In this document: piece by piece, positions 1 to 8,330 of the stretch
Numbering within the stretch: the first letter of the stretch is position 1
Layout of the letters: every line of letters begins with the position of its first letter
DNA from: Methylobacterium terrae
Lineage (GTDB): Bacteria > Pseudomonadota > Alphaproteobacteria > Rhizobiales > Beijerinckiaceae
Assembly: GCF_003173755.1 (NCBI RefSeq)
Contig: NZ_CP029553.1
Coordinates: 4,736,001-4,800,000, forward strand
DNA length: 64,000 nt
Direction of reading: 5' to 3'
Notes under the pieces: generated by a model
What the model was told of the DNA's origin: nothing
Database searches by the model: none
Seen by the model: the letters and a program-made list of their open reading frames with translations, nothing else
Program-made: the position numbers and the translations under genes

Positions 1-168
1 GAGCTCGGCGGCGAGCGCCCGCGTCGAGGGCAGGGCGCTTCCGGGCGGACAGGTGCCGTCGGCGATCTGCGCCTTCAGGTCGGCGCCGATCCGGGCGCTG
101 ACGGACAGGGCGCGGGGAGAGGATGCGTCCAGGCCGGCCCACCTTTTTCGGCGTGATCTCCCGACCAC
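1..168 (-). CDS. GntR-family transcriptional regulator, N-terminal fragment cut by the window edge
   Basis: The minus-strand frame reads from a GTG at 168 to the window edge without a stop. Its residues include ARIGADLKAQIADGTCPPGS followed by ALPSTRALAAEL, the hallmark start of a GntR winged helix (an IxxGxLxPGxxLPSTRxLAxxL pattern). In the family this domain binds DNA and an effector or PLP-binding domain follows; that part lies outside the window, so FadR, HutC or MocR type cannot be told, although the STRALAAEL form is common in MocR-like proteins. It is divergent from the LysR gene, with about 130 bp between them. The start is uncertain. Confidence 0.7.
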   Translation of the reverse strand, partial: MVGRSRRKRWAGLDASSPRALSVSARIGADLKAQIADGTCPPGSALPSTRALAAEL

Positions 169-295
169 AATGGGCCGGTTCCGGGCGGAGGACCAGGGGC
201 CCGGCGCCGCCAGCGCGGTTGTGCCGCGAGGCGCCCCCGTTTGCGCCCGGTACGAACCTTGCTCCAGTATGGCCCGGGACGATCCGGGACGGGGC

Positions 296-1192
296 ATGGC
301 GGAACTGAGAAGCCTGGAGATCTTCTACTGGACCGCCTCGCTGTGCAGCTTCCGCAAGGCGGCGGAGCGGATGAACACCTCGCAGCCGGCGGTGTCGCAG
401 CGCATCGCCGCGCTGGAGCAGGAATTCGGCGTGACCCTGTTCGAGCGGCGCGCCCGCTCGGTCGTGCTGACCGCCAAGGGGCGCGACCTGCTCGCGTACG
501 CCGAGCGCTTCCTGCGCCTGCGCACCGAGATGATGCAGGCGGTGGCCGGGCCCGGCTCGCTGCGCGGCGTGCTGCGTCTCGGCGTCTCGGAGACCATCGT
601 CCACACCTGGCTGATGCGCTTCATCGCGCGCATGAACGAGGCCTATCCGGGCGTCACCGTCGACATCGCGGTCGACATCTCGCCCAACATGCGCGACGCG
701 CTCCTGAACCGCGACCTCGACCTCGCCTTCCTGGTCGGGCCGATCACCATGCCGAGCCTCGTCAACCTGCCGCTGTGCAGCGTGTCGCTCGCCTGGATCG
801 CCGCGCCGGGGCTCGATCTCGGCCCGGGCGAGGTCAGCCTCGCGCGCCTGCTGCGCCATCCGCTGATCACCTACCCGAAGAACACCAACCCCTACGTCTC
901 GTTGCGCGAGATGCTGGCGCAGTCGAACCTGCCGCCGCCGCGCCTGCACAGCAACGCGTCCCTCTCCACCATCGTCCGGATGGCGCGGGAGGGCATCGGC
1001 ATCGGGGTGATCCCGCCGGAGGTGGTGCGCCAGGACCTCGAGGCGGGCTCCCTGCGGGTGATCGCCCCGGCGCCGGCGCTCCCCGACATCGACTTCACCG
1101 CCACCTATGCCAGCGCGCCCGATTGCGGGCTCGCCGCCACGGCGGCGCGGCTCGCCGCCGAGGTCGCGGCCTCGCCCGAGTGGCGCCGATGA
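296..1192 (+). CDS. LysR-family transcriptional regulator
   Basis: A 298-residue LysR protein of normal length. Residues 1-60 form the winged helix (SFRKAAERMNTSQPAVSQRI, then ALEQEFGVTLFERR), followed by a linker helix and a periplasmic-binding-like effector domain that ends with GIGIGVIPPEVV, typical of the co-inducer pocket. The ATG at 296 is preferred because the HTH begins directly after it; an in-frame ATG at 269 is possible and the longer reading frame has no family support. It is divergent from the GntR fragment and about 120 bp upstream of the DUF1445 gene. It probably controls that gene and perhaps the ABC importer that follows; this is inferred from position only. Confidence 0.9.
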   Translation: MAELRSLEIFYWTASLCSFRKAAERMNTSQPAVSQRIAALEQEFGVTLFERRARSVVLTAKGRDLLAYAERFLRLRTEMMQAVAGPGSLRGVLRLGVSETIVHTWLMRFIARMNEAYPGVTVDIAVDISPNMRDALLNRDLDLAFLVGPITMPSLVNLPLCSVSLAWIAAPGLDLGPGEVSLARLLRHPLITYPKNTNPYVSLREMLAQSNLPPPRLHSNASLSTIVRMAREGIGIGVIPPEVVRQDLEAGSLRVIAPAPALPDIDFTATYASAPDCGLAATAARLAAEVAASPEWRR

Positions 1193-1310
1193 ACCTGGCG
1201 CCGCCCCCGGACCGCGATAAGCCGGGCTTATCGAAACCGATGCGAAATCACGATTGGCACTTACGTGCCTGCGATGTGAACATGGCGCATCCTTGAGCAG
1301 AGGAGTGGCG

Positions 1311-2111
1311 ATGACCCTTCCCTTCGACCGGGCGCGGATGAGCGGCGAGGCGGCCCGGCTCGCCTGCCGCAGCGGCGCCATCACCGGCTGCACCGCCGGC
1401 ATCGCCGACGGCTACGTCCAGGGCAACCTCGCGGTGCTGCCCGCCGACCTCGCCGACGAGTTCCTGCTGTTTGCCCAGCGCAACCCGAAATCCTGCCCGA
1501 TCATCGGCGTGTCGGCCAAGGGCGAGCGCACGATCCCCGAGCTCGGCCTCGACCTCGACATCGCCACCGACATTCCCGGCTACCGGGTCTGGCGCGACGG
1601 CGAGGTGGTGGCGGAATGCGACTCCGTCGCCGAGTTCTGGCGCGACGACCTCGTGGCCTTCGTGATCGGCTGCTCGTACTCGTTCGAGGCGGCTCTGGCC
1701 GAGGACGGGCTCCCCTTGCGCCACGTCGAGATGGGGGTGCGGGTGCCGATGTACCGCACCAGCATCCCCACGGCGCCGGCCGGCCGCTTCTCCGGGCCTA
1801 TGGTGGTCTCGATGCGACCCCTCACCCCGGCCCAGGCCATCCGGGCGGTGCAGATCACCTCGCGCTTCCCCTCCGTGCACGGCGCGCCGGTCCATCTCGG
1901 CCGGCCGGACCTGATCGGCATCCGCGACGTCGGCGCGCCCGATTACGGCGACCCGGTCGCGATCGGCGACGACGAGATCCCGGTCTTCTGGGCCTGCGGC
2001 GTCACCCCGCAATCGGTGATCGCCGCGGTGCGGCCGGCCTTCGCCATCACCCACGCGCCGGGCTGCATGCTGATCACCGATCGGCGCAACACCGAATATG
2101 CGGTGCTCTGA
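1311..2111 (+). CDS. DUF1445 putative hydro-lyase (YcsI / D-glutamate cyclase family)
   Basis: A 266-residue protein matching the DUF1445 family in full length. Recognisable blocks are [20 protein letters not shown] near the start, [32 protein letters not shown], and the C-terminal [12 protein letters not shown] with [12 protein letters not shown]. The family includes the C-terminal part of mammalian DGLUCY, a D-glutamate cyclase, but most bacterial members are uncharacterised. The ATG at 1311 follows an AGGAG ribosome binding site. Lying between a LysR regulator and an amino-acid-type ABC importer, it plausibly acts on an imported amino acid derivative. The substrate is unknown. Confidence 0.85.
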   Translation: MTLPFDRARMSGEAARLACRSGAITGCTAGIADGYVQGNLAVLPADLADEFLLFAQRNPKSCPIIGVSAKGERTIPELGLDLDIATDIPGYRVWRDGEVVAECDSVAEFWRDDLVAFVIGCSYSFEAALAEDGLPLRHVEMGVRVPMYRTSIPTAPAGRFSGPMVVSMRPLTPAQAIRAVQITSRFPSVHGAPVHLGRPDLIGIRDVGAPDYGDPVAIGDDEIPVFWACGVTPQSVIAAVRPAFAITHAPGCMLITDRRNTEYAVL

Positions 2112-2188
2112 CAGATGTCCCCGGTCCTTTCGTCTTAATCTCTTGTTCGAGCATCATTTCCGCCGTCGGGCTGGTGACAGCGTCGACA

Positions 2189-2206
2189 CCGGCTTTTCAA
2201 AGCCGG
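2189..2206. other. Small perfect hairpin between the DUF1445 gene and the ABC importer
   Basis: An 8-bp perfect inverted repeat, CCGGCTTT / AAAGCCGG, with a 2-nt centre, lies 46 bp upstream of the binding-protein start. It could be a weak terminator for the upstream gene or a leader structure; the sequence does not distinguish them. Confidence 0.4.
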
Positions 2207-2251
2207 CGGAATGAGGCTTAGAAGAAGTCCCCGCCGCCTGGAGGCCAGCGC

Positions 2252-3502
2252 ATGATCCGTCGTCGAGAACTCTTGGTGGGGGCCGGCGCCCTCTCGCTCG
2301 TCGCCTCACGCGGCGCACCCGCCCGCGCGGCGGCGCCGGAGGTGGTGGTCGGCGTGCTCTACGCCATGTCGGGCGCGAGCGCGCAGGTCGGCGTCGATGC
2401 CCGCCACGCCATCGAGACCGCCCTCGACCTCATCAACAACGACCACGACCTCGACCTGCCAGGCGCCAAGGGCGCGGGCCTCGCCGGGTTCGGCGGCGCC
2501 AAGATCCGCCTCGTCTTCGCCGACCACCAGGCCGACCCGCAGAAGGGCCGCGCCGAGGCCGAGCGCCTGATCACCCAGGACAAGGTCTCGGCCCTCGTCG
2601 GCTGCTACCAGTCGGCGGTCTCGGCGACCGTCAGCGCCACCGCCGAGCGCTACGGCGTGCCGTTCGTCTGCGCCGATTCCTCGTCGCCGAGCCTGCACCG
2701 CAAGGGCCTGAAGTACTTCTTCCGCCCGGCCGCCCACGACGAGATGTTTTCGACCGCGATGTTCGACTTCCTGGATTCCCAGCGCAAGCAGGGCCAGAAG
2801 ATCGACTCGGTCGCCCTGTTCTTCGAGGACACGATCTACGGCGTCGATTCCTCCACCGTGCAGCGCAAGCTCGCCGCCGAGCGCGGCTACAAGCTCGTCG
2901 CCGACGTGAAGTACAAGAGCAACTCGCCCTCGCTGACCGCCGAGGTGCAGCAGCTCAAGACCGCGAACGCCGACGTGCTGCTGCCGACGAGCTACACCAC
3001 CGACGCGATCCTCTTGACGAAGACGATGGCCGAGCTCGGCTACAAGCCGAAGAGCATCATCGCCCAGGCCGCCGGCTTCTCCGAGAAGGTCACCTACGAC
3101 GCGGTCGGCGACAAGCTCCAGGGCCTGATCTCGCGCGGCAGCTTCTCCCTCGATCTGGCCGCCAAGCGCCCGATGGTCGCCACCGTCAACGGGATGTACA
3201 AGGCCCGCGCCGGCCGCGACCTCAATGACAATTCCTCGCGCCAGTTCATGGCGATGATCGTGCTCGCCGACGCCCTCGACCGCGCCGGCTCGACCGACGG
3301 CCAGAAGATCCGCGCCGCGCTCGCCGCCACCGACATCCCGGGCACCCGCACGGTGATGCCCTGGACCAAGGTGGCGTTCGGACCCGACGGCCAGAACACC
3401 TTCGCCGACCCGGTGCTGCTGCAATGGATCGGCGACAAGTTCGTCACGGTGTTCCCGGAAGCCGCCGCGGCGGCGCCCGCGAAGTGGCCGATGAACGCGT
3501 GA
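2252..3502 (+). CDS. Periplasmic substrate-binding protein of a branched-chain-amino-acid-type ABC importer
   Basis: A 416-residue type I periplasmic binding protein (Peripla_BP_6 fold). It starts with a twin-arginine-like leader (MIRRRELLVGAGALSL) ending near APARA, followed by EVVVGVLYAMSGASAQVG, the standard opening lobe of LivJ-like receptors. Internal blocks such as ADHQADPQKGRAEAERLI and KVSALVGCYQSAVSAT are also typical. It heads a five-gene set with two permeases and two ATPases. Members of this family bind amino acids, urea, amides or aromatic acids, and the ligand cannot be read from the sequence. The ATG at 2252 follows a GGAGG-like sequence. Confidence 0.88.
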   Translation: MIRRRELLVGAGALSLVASRGAPARAAAPEVVVGVLYAMSGASAQVGVDARHAIETALDLINNDHDLDLPGAKGAGLAGFGGAKIRLVFADHQADPQKGRAEAERLITQDKVSALVGCYQSAVSATVSATAERYGVPFVCADSSSPSLHRKGLKYFFRPAAHDEMFSTAMFDFLDSQRKQGQKIDSVALFFEDTIYGVDSSTVQRKLAAERGYKLVADVKYKSNSPSLTAEVQQLKTANADVLLPTSYTTDAILLTKTMAELGYKPKSIIAQAAGFSEKVTYDAVGDKLQGLISRGSFSLDLAAKRPMVATVNGMYKARAGRDLNDNSSRQFMAMIVLADALDRAGSTDGQKIRAALAATDIPGTRTVMPWTKVAFGPDGQNTFADPVLLQWIGDKFVTVFPEAAAAAPAKWPMNA

Positions 3503-3516
3503 GGTGACGCACGCCT

Positions 3517-3680
3517 CCCCTCTCCCGTGTGGGAGAGGGGCCGGGGGATCGGAGATCCCGCGTGAGGGTGCCACGGTGCCGATCGAAGATCAGACCGTCG
3601 TGCTGGCAGCTCGATGCTCGGCGTTTCACGCGGAGCCGCAGCACCCTCACCCCCAACCCCTCTCCCACACGGGAGAGGGG
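3517..3680. repeat. Intergenic palindromic element, family A copy 1
   Basis: A 164-bp element between the binding-protein gene and the first permease gene. It is bounded at each end by a 24-bp hairpin (CCCCTCTCCC, four bases, GGGAGAGGGG). Two related copies of 163 bp lie at 8101 and 11599. The interior shares a GATCGAAGATC core, and the segment GACCGTCGTGCTGGCAG is also present in copy 2. There is no open coding content. Confidence 0.8.
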
Positions 3681-3751
3681 ATCCCGCGCCCTTCTCGGTG
3701 ACGATCGAGCGCGTCTCGCGAAGCTCACCACCCGGAGCCCCGACCGACCCC

Positions 3752-4630
3752 ATGACGACGCAAGCCCTGGTGCAGGTGCTGGCGAGCGGCCTCCTGATGG
3801 GCTTGATCTACGCCCTGATCGCGGTCGGCCTCTCGCTGATCTTCGGCCTGATGGACGTGGTGAACTTCGCCCACGGCGAGTTCCTGATGCTCGCCATGTA
3901 CGCGACCTTCGGGCTGGTGCTGGCCACCCAGCTCGATCCGGTGGTGCTGATGCCGCTGGTCGCCGCCCTGCTCTTCAGCTTAGGCGCCGCCGCCTATATG
4001 GGCGTGGTCCGGTTCGCCATGCGGGCCAAGGCCAACCAGGGCATGGTGCAGATCTTCGCGACCTTCGGGCTCGCGATCCTGCTCCAGGGCGCCGCCCAGT
4101 ACCTGTTCACGCCGGATTACCGCAACGTCCAGAACACCTGGCTCGGCGGGCGCACCCTCGAGCTCGGCGGCATCTTCCTGCCCTGGCCGCAGATCTTCGG
4201 CGCCGCCGTCTCGCTCGCCGCCTTCGGGGGCCTGCACCTCCTGATGAGCCGCACCGATTTCGGCCGCGCGCTCGAGGCGACGCGCGAGGACCAGGGCGCG
4301 GTGGCGCTCGTCGGCATCGACCGCAACCGGGTCTTCGCCCTCGGCTGGGGCTTAGGGGCCGCCCTCGTCGGGCTCGCCGGCGCGGTGCTGGCGATCTTCT
4401 ACTACATCCACCCCCAGGTCGGCGCGAGCTTCGCGCTCATCGCCTACGTCACGGTGGCGCTCGGCGGCTTCGGCAGCGTGGCCGGCGCGCTCGTCGCCGG
4501 GATCATCGTCGGCCTCGTCGAGGCCTTCACGGCGGTGATCCTGCCGCCGGCGCTCAAATCCGTCGGCGTCTACGCCCTCTACCTCGCGGTGGTGTTCGCG
4601 CGGCCGCAAGGCCTGTTCGGGAGGCTCTAG
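3752..4630 (+). CDS. ABC importer inner-membrane permease, LivH type
   Basis: A 292-residue hydrophobic permease. The opening MTTQALVQVLASGLLMGLIY, then ALIAVGLSLIFGLMDVVNFAHGE, is the classic LivH signature, and there are about eight transmembrane segments. A conserved cytoplasmic loop (ALEATREDQGAVALVGID) carries the coupling helix region that meets the ATPase. The gene is 249 bp downstream of the binding-protein gene, with repeat element A1 between them, and its stop codon abuts the ATG of the next permease. The ATG at 3752 is chosen because the first membrane segment begins directly after it. Confidence 0.92.
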   Translation: MTTQALVQVLASGLLMGLIYALIAVGLSLIFGLMDVVNFAHGEFLMLAMYATFGLVLATQLDPVVLMPLVAALLFSLGAAAYMGVVRFAMRAKANQGMVQIFATFGLAILLQGAAQYLFTPDYRNVQNTWLGGRTLELGGIFLPWPQIFGAAVSLAAFGGLHLLMSRTDFGRALEATREDQGAVALVGIDRNRVFALGWGLGAALVGLAGAVLAIFYYIHPQVGASFALIAYVTVALGGFGSVAGALVAGIIVGLVEAFTAVILPPALKSVGVYALYLAVVFARPQGLFGRL

Positions 4631-5671
4631 ATGACCACGCTGACCACCGCCCTCGCGCCGGGATCGAGCCTGGTGCGGGCCGAGGCGAGCTACGCAGCGA
4701 AGCGCCGGCGCAAGCTGGTCGTCGCGCTCCTCGTCTTCGCCGCCCTCGCGGCGCTGCCCTACGGCATCCGCGACGTCTACCTGCAGAACGTCCTGATCCT
4801 GACCCTGATGTACGCCGCGCTCTCGCAGAGCTGGAACATCCTGGGCGGCTATTGCGGGCAGGTGTCGCTCGGCCACGCGCTCTATTTCGGCTTCGGCGCC
4901 TACGCGACCTCGGTCCTGTTCGTCAATTACGGCGTGCTGCCGTGGTTCGGGATGCTGGCGGGCGGCCTGCTCTCGGCCCTGGTCGCGCTCGTCCTCGGCT
5001 ATCCGTGCTTTCGGCTCGCCGGCCACTACTTCTCGATCGCCACCATCGTGATCGCGGAGATCGGCCTGCTCCTCGTCCACAACTGGGAGTTCGTCGGCGG
5101 CGCCATGGGCATCCAGTGGCCGTTCAACCCGGATTCGTGGTGGACGCTGCAATTCGCCCGCGACAAGATCCCCTACGTCCACTTCGCGGTCGGCCTCCTC
5201 GCCGTGGTCTGGTTCGTGACCTGGCTGATCGAGGGCTCGCGCTGGGGTTACTGGTGGCGCGCGGTCAAGGACGATGCCCAGGCCGCCGAGAGCCTCGGCG
5301 TCGAGGTCTTCCGCTCCAAGATGGCGGCGGCGGCCGTCTCGGCCTTCTTCACCGCGATCGGCGGCGGGTTCTACGCGGCCTACGTCTCGTACATCGATCC
5401 CGAGAGCGTGATGAGCTTCCGCTTCTCGCTGCTGTTTGCCCTGCCGGCGGTGCTCGGCGGCATCGGTACCCTCTGGGGACCGCTCGTCGGCGCCGCGATC
5501 CTGATCCCGCTCACCGAGATCAGCCGCTCCTATCTCGGCGGCAGCGGCAACGGCCTCGACCTGATGCTCTACGGCGTCCTCGTGATGGTGGTGGCGCTCG
5601 CCCGGCCCGAGGGCGTGCTCAGCCTGTTCCGCCGCACCCGCAAGGCCCGCAACGAGGAGGCGACGCCGTGA
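4631..5671 (+). CDS. ABC importer inner-membrane permease, LivM type
   Basis: A 346-residue permease partnering the LivH-type gene. It contains the family blocks [40 protein letters not shown] and [20 protein letters not shown], followed by the last membrane segments. The C-terminus is a short basic tail. It starts directly after the upstream stop codon and ends in a GTGA overlap with the ATPase gene, so translation is probably coupled. Confidence 0.92.
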   Translation: MTTLTTALAPGSSLVRAEASYAAKRRRKLVVALLVFAALAALPYGIRDVYLQNVLILTLMYAALSQSWNILGGYCGQVSLGHALYFGFGAYATSVLFVNYGVLPWFGMLAGGLLSALVALVLGYPCFRLAGHYFSIATIVIAEIGLLLVHNWEFVGGAMGIQWPFNPDSWWTLQFARDKIPYVHFAVGLLAVVWFVTWLIEGSRWGYWWRAVKDDAQAAESLGVEVFRSKMAAAAVSAFFTAIGGGFYAAYVSYIDPESVMSFRFSLLFALPAVLGGIGTLWGPLVGAAILIPLTEISRSYLGGSGNGLDLMLYGVLVMVVALARPEGVLSLFRRTRKARNEEATP

Positions 5672-6429
5672 GCACCCCGTCCGTGAGCACCTCGCCCGCG
5701 AGCGAACCCCTGCTGCGAATCGACCACGTCACGCTGCGCTTCGGCGGCCTCGTCGCCAATGCCGATGTCAGCCTCGACGTGCCGGAGGGCCAGATCCTCG
5801 GGCTGCTCGGCCCGAACGGCGCCGGCAAGTCGACCCTGTTCAACCTGATCTCCGGCACCTACCGGCCGAGCGAGGGCCGGATCGTCTTCCGGGGTCGGGA
5901 CATCACCGATCTCTCCGCCCCCGAGCGCTGCCGGCGCGGCATCGCCCGCACCTTCCAGGTGCCCCGCTCCTTCGACTCGATGAACGTGGTCGAGAACGTC
6001 ATCGTCGGGGGCTTCGCCCGCCACGCCGGCGCCGCCGCGGCGCGCCGCGTGGCGCTGGAAACCCTCGACTTCGCGGGGCTCAGCCACCGGGCCGAGGCCG
6101 TGGCCGGGGAACTGACGCCGCCGGAGAAGCGCCGCCTCGAGGTCGCCCGCGCGCTCGCCACCGAGCCGAAGCTCCTCCTCCTCGACGAGGTGCTGACGGG
6201 GCTGACCCCGAGCGAGGCCAAGGCCGGCGTCGAGCTGATCCGCAAGGTCGCGGCCCGCGGCGTCACCGTCATCATGGTCGAGCACGTGATGGAGGTGGTG
6301 ATGCCGCTCGTCGACCGTGCCGTGGTGCTGCATCTCGGCCGCGTGCTGGCCGAGGGCCATCCGACCGAGGTGGTGCGCCACGAGGGCGTCATCACCGCCT
6401 ATCTGGGGGAGCGCCACCGTGCTGCTTGA
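5668..6429 (+). CDS. ABC importer ATPase, LivG type
   Basis: A 253-residue ATP-binding subunit. Walker A is GPNGAGKST near residues 48-56, the LivG-specific [20 protein letters not shown] block follows, and Walker B is [11 protein letters not shown]. The ABC signature position reads [15 protein letters not shown] instead of LSGGQ, a degenerate form seen in part of the LivG group. The start is a GTG whose last two bases overlap the stop of the preceding permease; the alternative GTG at 5683 gives a shorter N-terminus. It pairs with the LivF-type ATPase downstream. Confidence 0.9.
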   Translation: MSTPSVSTSPASEPLLRIDHVTLRFGGLVANADVSLDVPEGQILGLLGPNGAGKSTLFNLISGTYRPSEGRIVFRGRDITDLSAPERCRRGIARTFQVPRSFDSMNVVENVIVGGFARHAGAAAARRVALETLDFAGLSHRAEAVAGELTPPEKRRLEVARALATEPKLLLLDEVLTGLTPSEAKAGVELIRKVAARGVTVIMVEHVMEVVMPLVDRAVVLHLGRVLAEGHPTEVVRHEGVITAYLGERHRAA

Positions 6430-7126
6430 GGTCCGCGCGCTCTCCACCGCCTATCAGGGCCTGCTCGCCATCCAGGGCGTCTCGATCGAGGTCGAGACCG
6501 GAGAGATCGTCGTCGTGGCCGGCGCCAACGGGGCCGGCAAGTCGACCCTGCTCAAGTCGATCGCCGGGATGGAACGGCCGCGCTCCGGCGAGGTCGCGTT
6601 CGACGGCGTCCGCATCGACGGCTTGCCCGGCCACGCCATCACGGCGAAGGGCATCGCCTACGTGCCGGAGAACAAGCGGCTCTTCCCGCGCCTCTCGGTC
6701 TCGGACAACCTGCGGCTCGGCAGCTACCTCCACCGCAAGGCCGCCGACCGCGAGGCGCCGCTGGAGCGGGTCTTCTCCCTGTTCCCCCGCCTCAAGGAGC
6801 GCCTGCCGCAGCGCGCCGGCACCCTGTCGGGCGGCGAGCAGCAGATGCTCGCGATCGGCCGCGCCCTGATGACCCGGCCACGGCTCCTCATGCTCGACGA
6901 GCCCTCGCAGGGCATCATGCCCAAGCTCGTCGACGAGATCTTTGCCGCGATCGAGGCGATCCGCGCCTCGGGCACGACGATCCTGCTGGTCGAGCAGCGC
7001 TTGGCGGAATCCCTGAGCATCGCCGACCGGGCCTACGTGCTCCAGACCGGCCGCCTGATGCTCACCGGCCCGGCGGCGACCCTGCGGGACGACCCGGAGG
7101 TGCGGCGGGCGTATCTGGGGATCTGA
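6419..7126 (+). CDS. ABC importer ATPase, LivF type
   Basis: A 235-residue ATP-binding subunit with Walker A GANGAGKST, a Q-loop region YVPENKRLFPRLSV, signature LSGGEQQMLAIGRALM and Walker B LLMLDEPSQGI. This is the short LivF form. The GTG start at 6419 lies inside the end of the upstream ATPase gene (11-bp overlap) and gives [14 protein letters not shown], matching LivF N-termini. It is the last gene of the importer operon; a repeat-filled gap follows. Confidence 0.92.
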   Translation: MLLEVRALSTAYQGLLAIQGVSIEVETGEIVVVAGANGAGKSTLLKSIAGMERPRSGEVAFDGVRIDGLPGHAITAKGIAYVPENKRLFPRLSVSDNLRLGSYLHRKAADREAPLERVFSLFPRLKERLPQRAGTLSGGEQQMLAIGRALMTRPRLLMLDEPSQGIMPKLVDEIFAAIEAIRASGTTILLVEQRLAESLSIADRAYVLQTGRLMLTGPAATLRDDPEVRRAYLGI

Positions 7127-7207
7127 TCGACGATTCGAGAGGGAGTGCGTCTTGATCCGTGCGGCGGCCGTATTGACGGTCCCTGGAGCAACGAGGCGCG
7201 GGTCTCC

Positions 7208-7399
7208 CCTCTCCCCGCGGGCGGGGAGAGGGCCGTGTCTCCGTGCAGGAGACACGGCCAGCGGAGGCGAAAGCCGGAGCGAGGTTGAGGGGGAGGTGCC
7301 GAACGTGGCTCCGCCGGAAACACCCCCTCACCCTCGCCCTGCGGGCTCGCCGCGTTCCCTGGACGGGAACGCGGCCCTCTCCCCGCCCGCGGGGAGAGG
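7208..7399. repeat. Intergenic palindromic element, family B copy 1
   Basis: A 192-bp element bounded by inverted hairpins of the CCTCTCCCCGC..GCGGGGAGAGG type. Its interior contains further inverted pairs (GTGTCTCCGTGCAGGAGACAC, and GCGTTCCCTGGACGGGAACGC). A second copy of 194 bp lies at 39964. It fills most of the 348-bp gap between the importer operon and the next gene, and no coding signal is seen there. Confidence 0.75.
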
Positions 7400-7474
7400 G
7401 GAAGGGGCCGTAAGCGCGAGACTCCCGCCCACCCGCCCGATGCTCTACAGAGGGCTCCGCACGGAGACCCATCG

Positions 7475-8059
7475 ATGACCAGCCGCACCACCGAGATCAC
7501 GCTTGAGCGCATCGCCCTGATCCGGCGGCTGGTCGTGGCCTGGGACCCGACGGGGCAGGGCGCCCCGGTGATCCACCCGGACGCCCCCTACGGCAGCCTC
7601 GACCGCGACGGCGACATCGCCAACGTCACCGGCGACGACGAGGGCGCGGCGGAGGAGCACCGGGCGGTGGGCGAGGCGCTGGTCGCCTTCCTGCGCCACG
7701 CCGAGCTGAAGCCCGGCCGCTACAGCTACCACAACCCCCTGACCAAGCTCGACCTGTCCCACGTCTCCGACGTGTTTCGCGATGAGAGCACCGGGACGGC
7801 GCCCGAGCAGATCGTGTTCGAGGTCGGCCCCGAGCACATCGCCCTGATCCGGCACCTCGCCATGGGCTGGGACGAGGCCCGCGGCGTGCCGGCGGTCGAT
7901 GCGGGCGCGCCCTACGGCCCGGATGCCATCGAGGAGTCGATGAGCCGGGCGATCGGCGGCAAGCGGGACGACCTGCCCCACCTGCACCGGTCGATGCAGC
8001 CGGCCCTGCAGATCTTCCTGCGCAGCGCCGACATCGCACCGGGGGATTTCGAGGTCTGA
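7475..8059 (+). CDS. Uncharacterised protein built of two tandem repeats of one domain
   Basis: A 194-residue soluble protein with no signal peptide and no family I recognise. It is an internal duplication. The N-terminal half has ERIALIRRLVVAWDPTGQG, then a PYG motif, and ends in ALVAFLRHAELKPGRYSY. The C-terminal half has EHIALIRHLAMGWDEARG, then APYG, and ends in ALQIFLRSADIAPGDFEV. The halves are about 80 residues each, joined by a linker around residues 95-112. It sits alone between repeat elements B1 and A2. Its coding character is good because both halves keep the pattern despite divergence. The function is unknown. Confidence 0.75.
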   Translation: MTSRTTEITLERIALIRRLVVAWDPTGQGAPVIHPDAPYGSLDRDGDIANVTGDDEGAAEEHRAVGEALVAFLRHAELKPGRYSYHNPLTKLDLSHVSDVFRDESTGTAPEQIVFEVGPEHIALIRHLAMGWDEARGVPAVDAGAPYGPDAIEESMSRAIGGKRDDLPHLHRSMQPALQIFLRSADIAPGDFEV

Positions 8060-8100
8060 CGAGCCTCCACTCACGCCGCTTCGTAAATAAAGCGCGGGAT

Positions 8101-8263
8101 CCCCTCTCCCGTGTGGGAGAGGGGTAGGGGCGATCGAAGATCGCGCGAGGGTGACACGCTTCCGTGTAGAGCTATGACCGTCGTGCTGGCAGCGTGACGA
8201 TCTGAGCTTTACTCGGGACCGTAGCACCCTCACCCCTAACCCCTCTCCCACACGGGAGAGGGG
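8101..8263. repeat. Intergenic palindromic element, family A copy 2
   Basis: A 163-bp copy of the family A element in the gap between convergent genes, downstream of both the duplicated-domain gene and the RND transporter gene. The terminal 24-bp hairpins are intact, and the interior shares the GATCGAAGATC core with copy 1. It may double as a bidirectional terminator. Confidence 0.8.
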
Positions 8264-8330
8264 AACCGCGCTCAATTCTGAAACATCAGCGCCAAATAGG
8301 GCGTGTGGCAGCAATACCGAGCCTGCCGCC

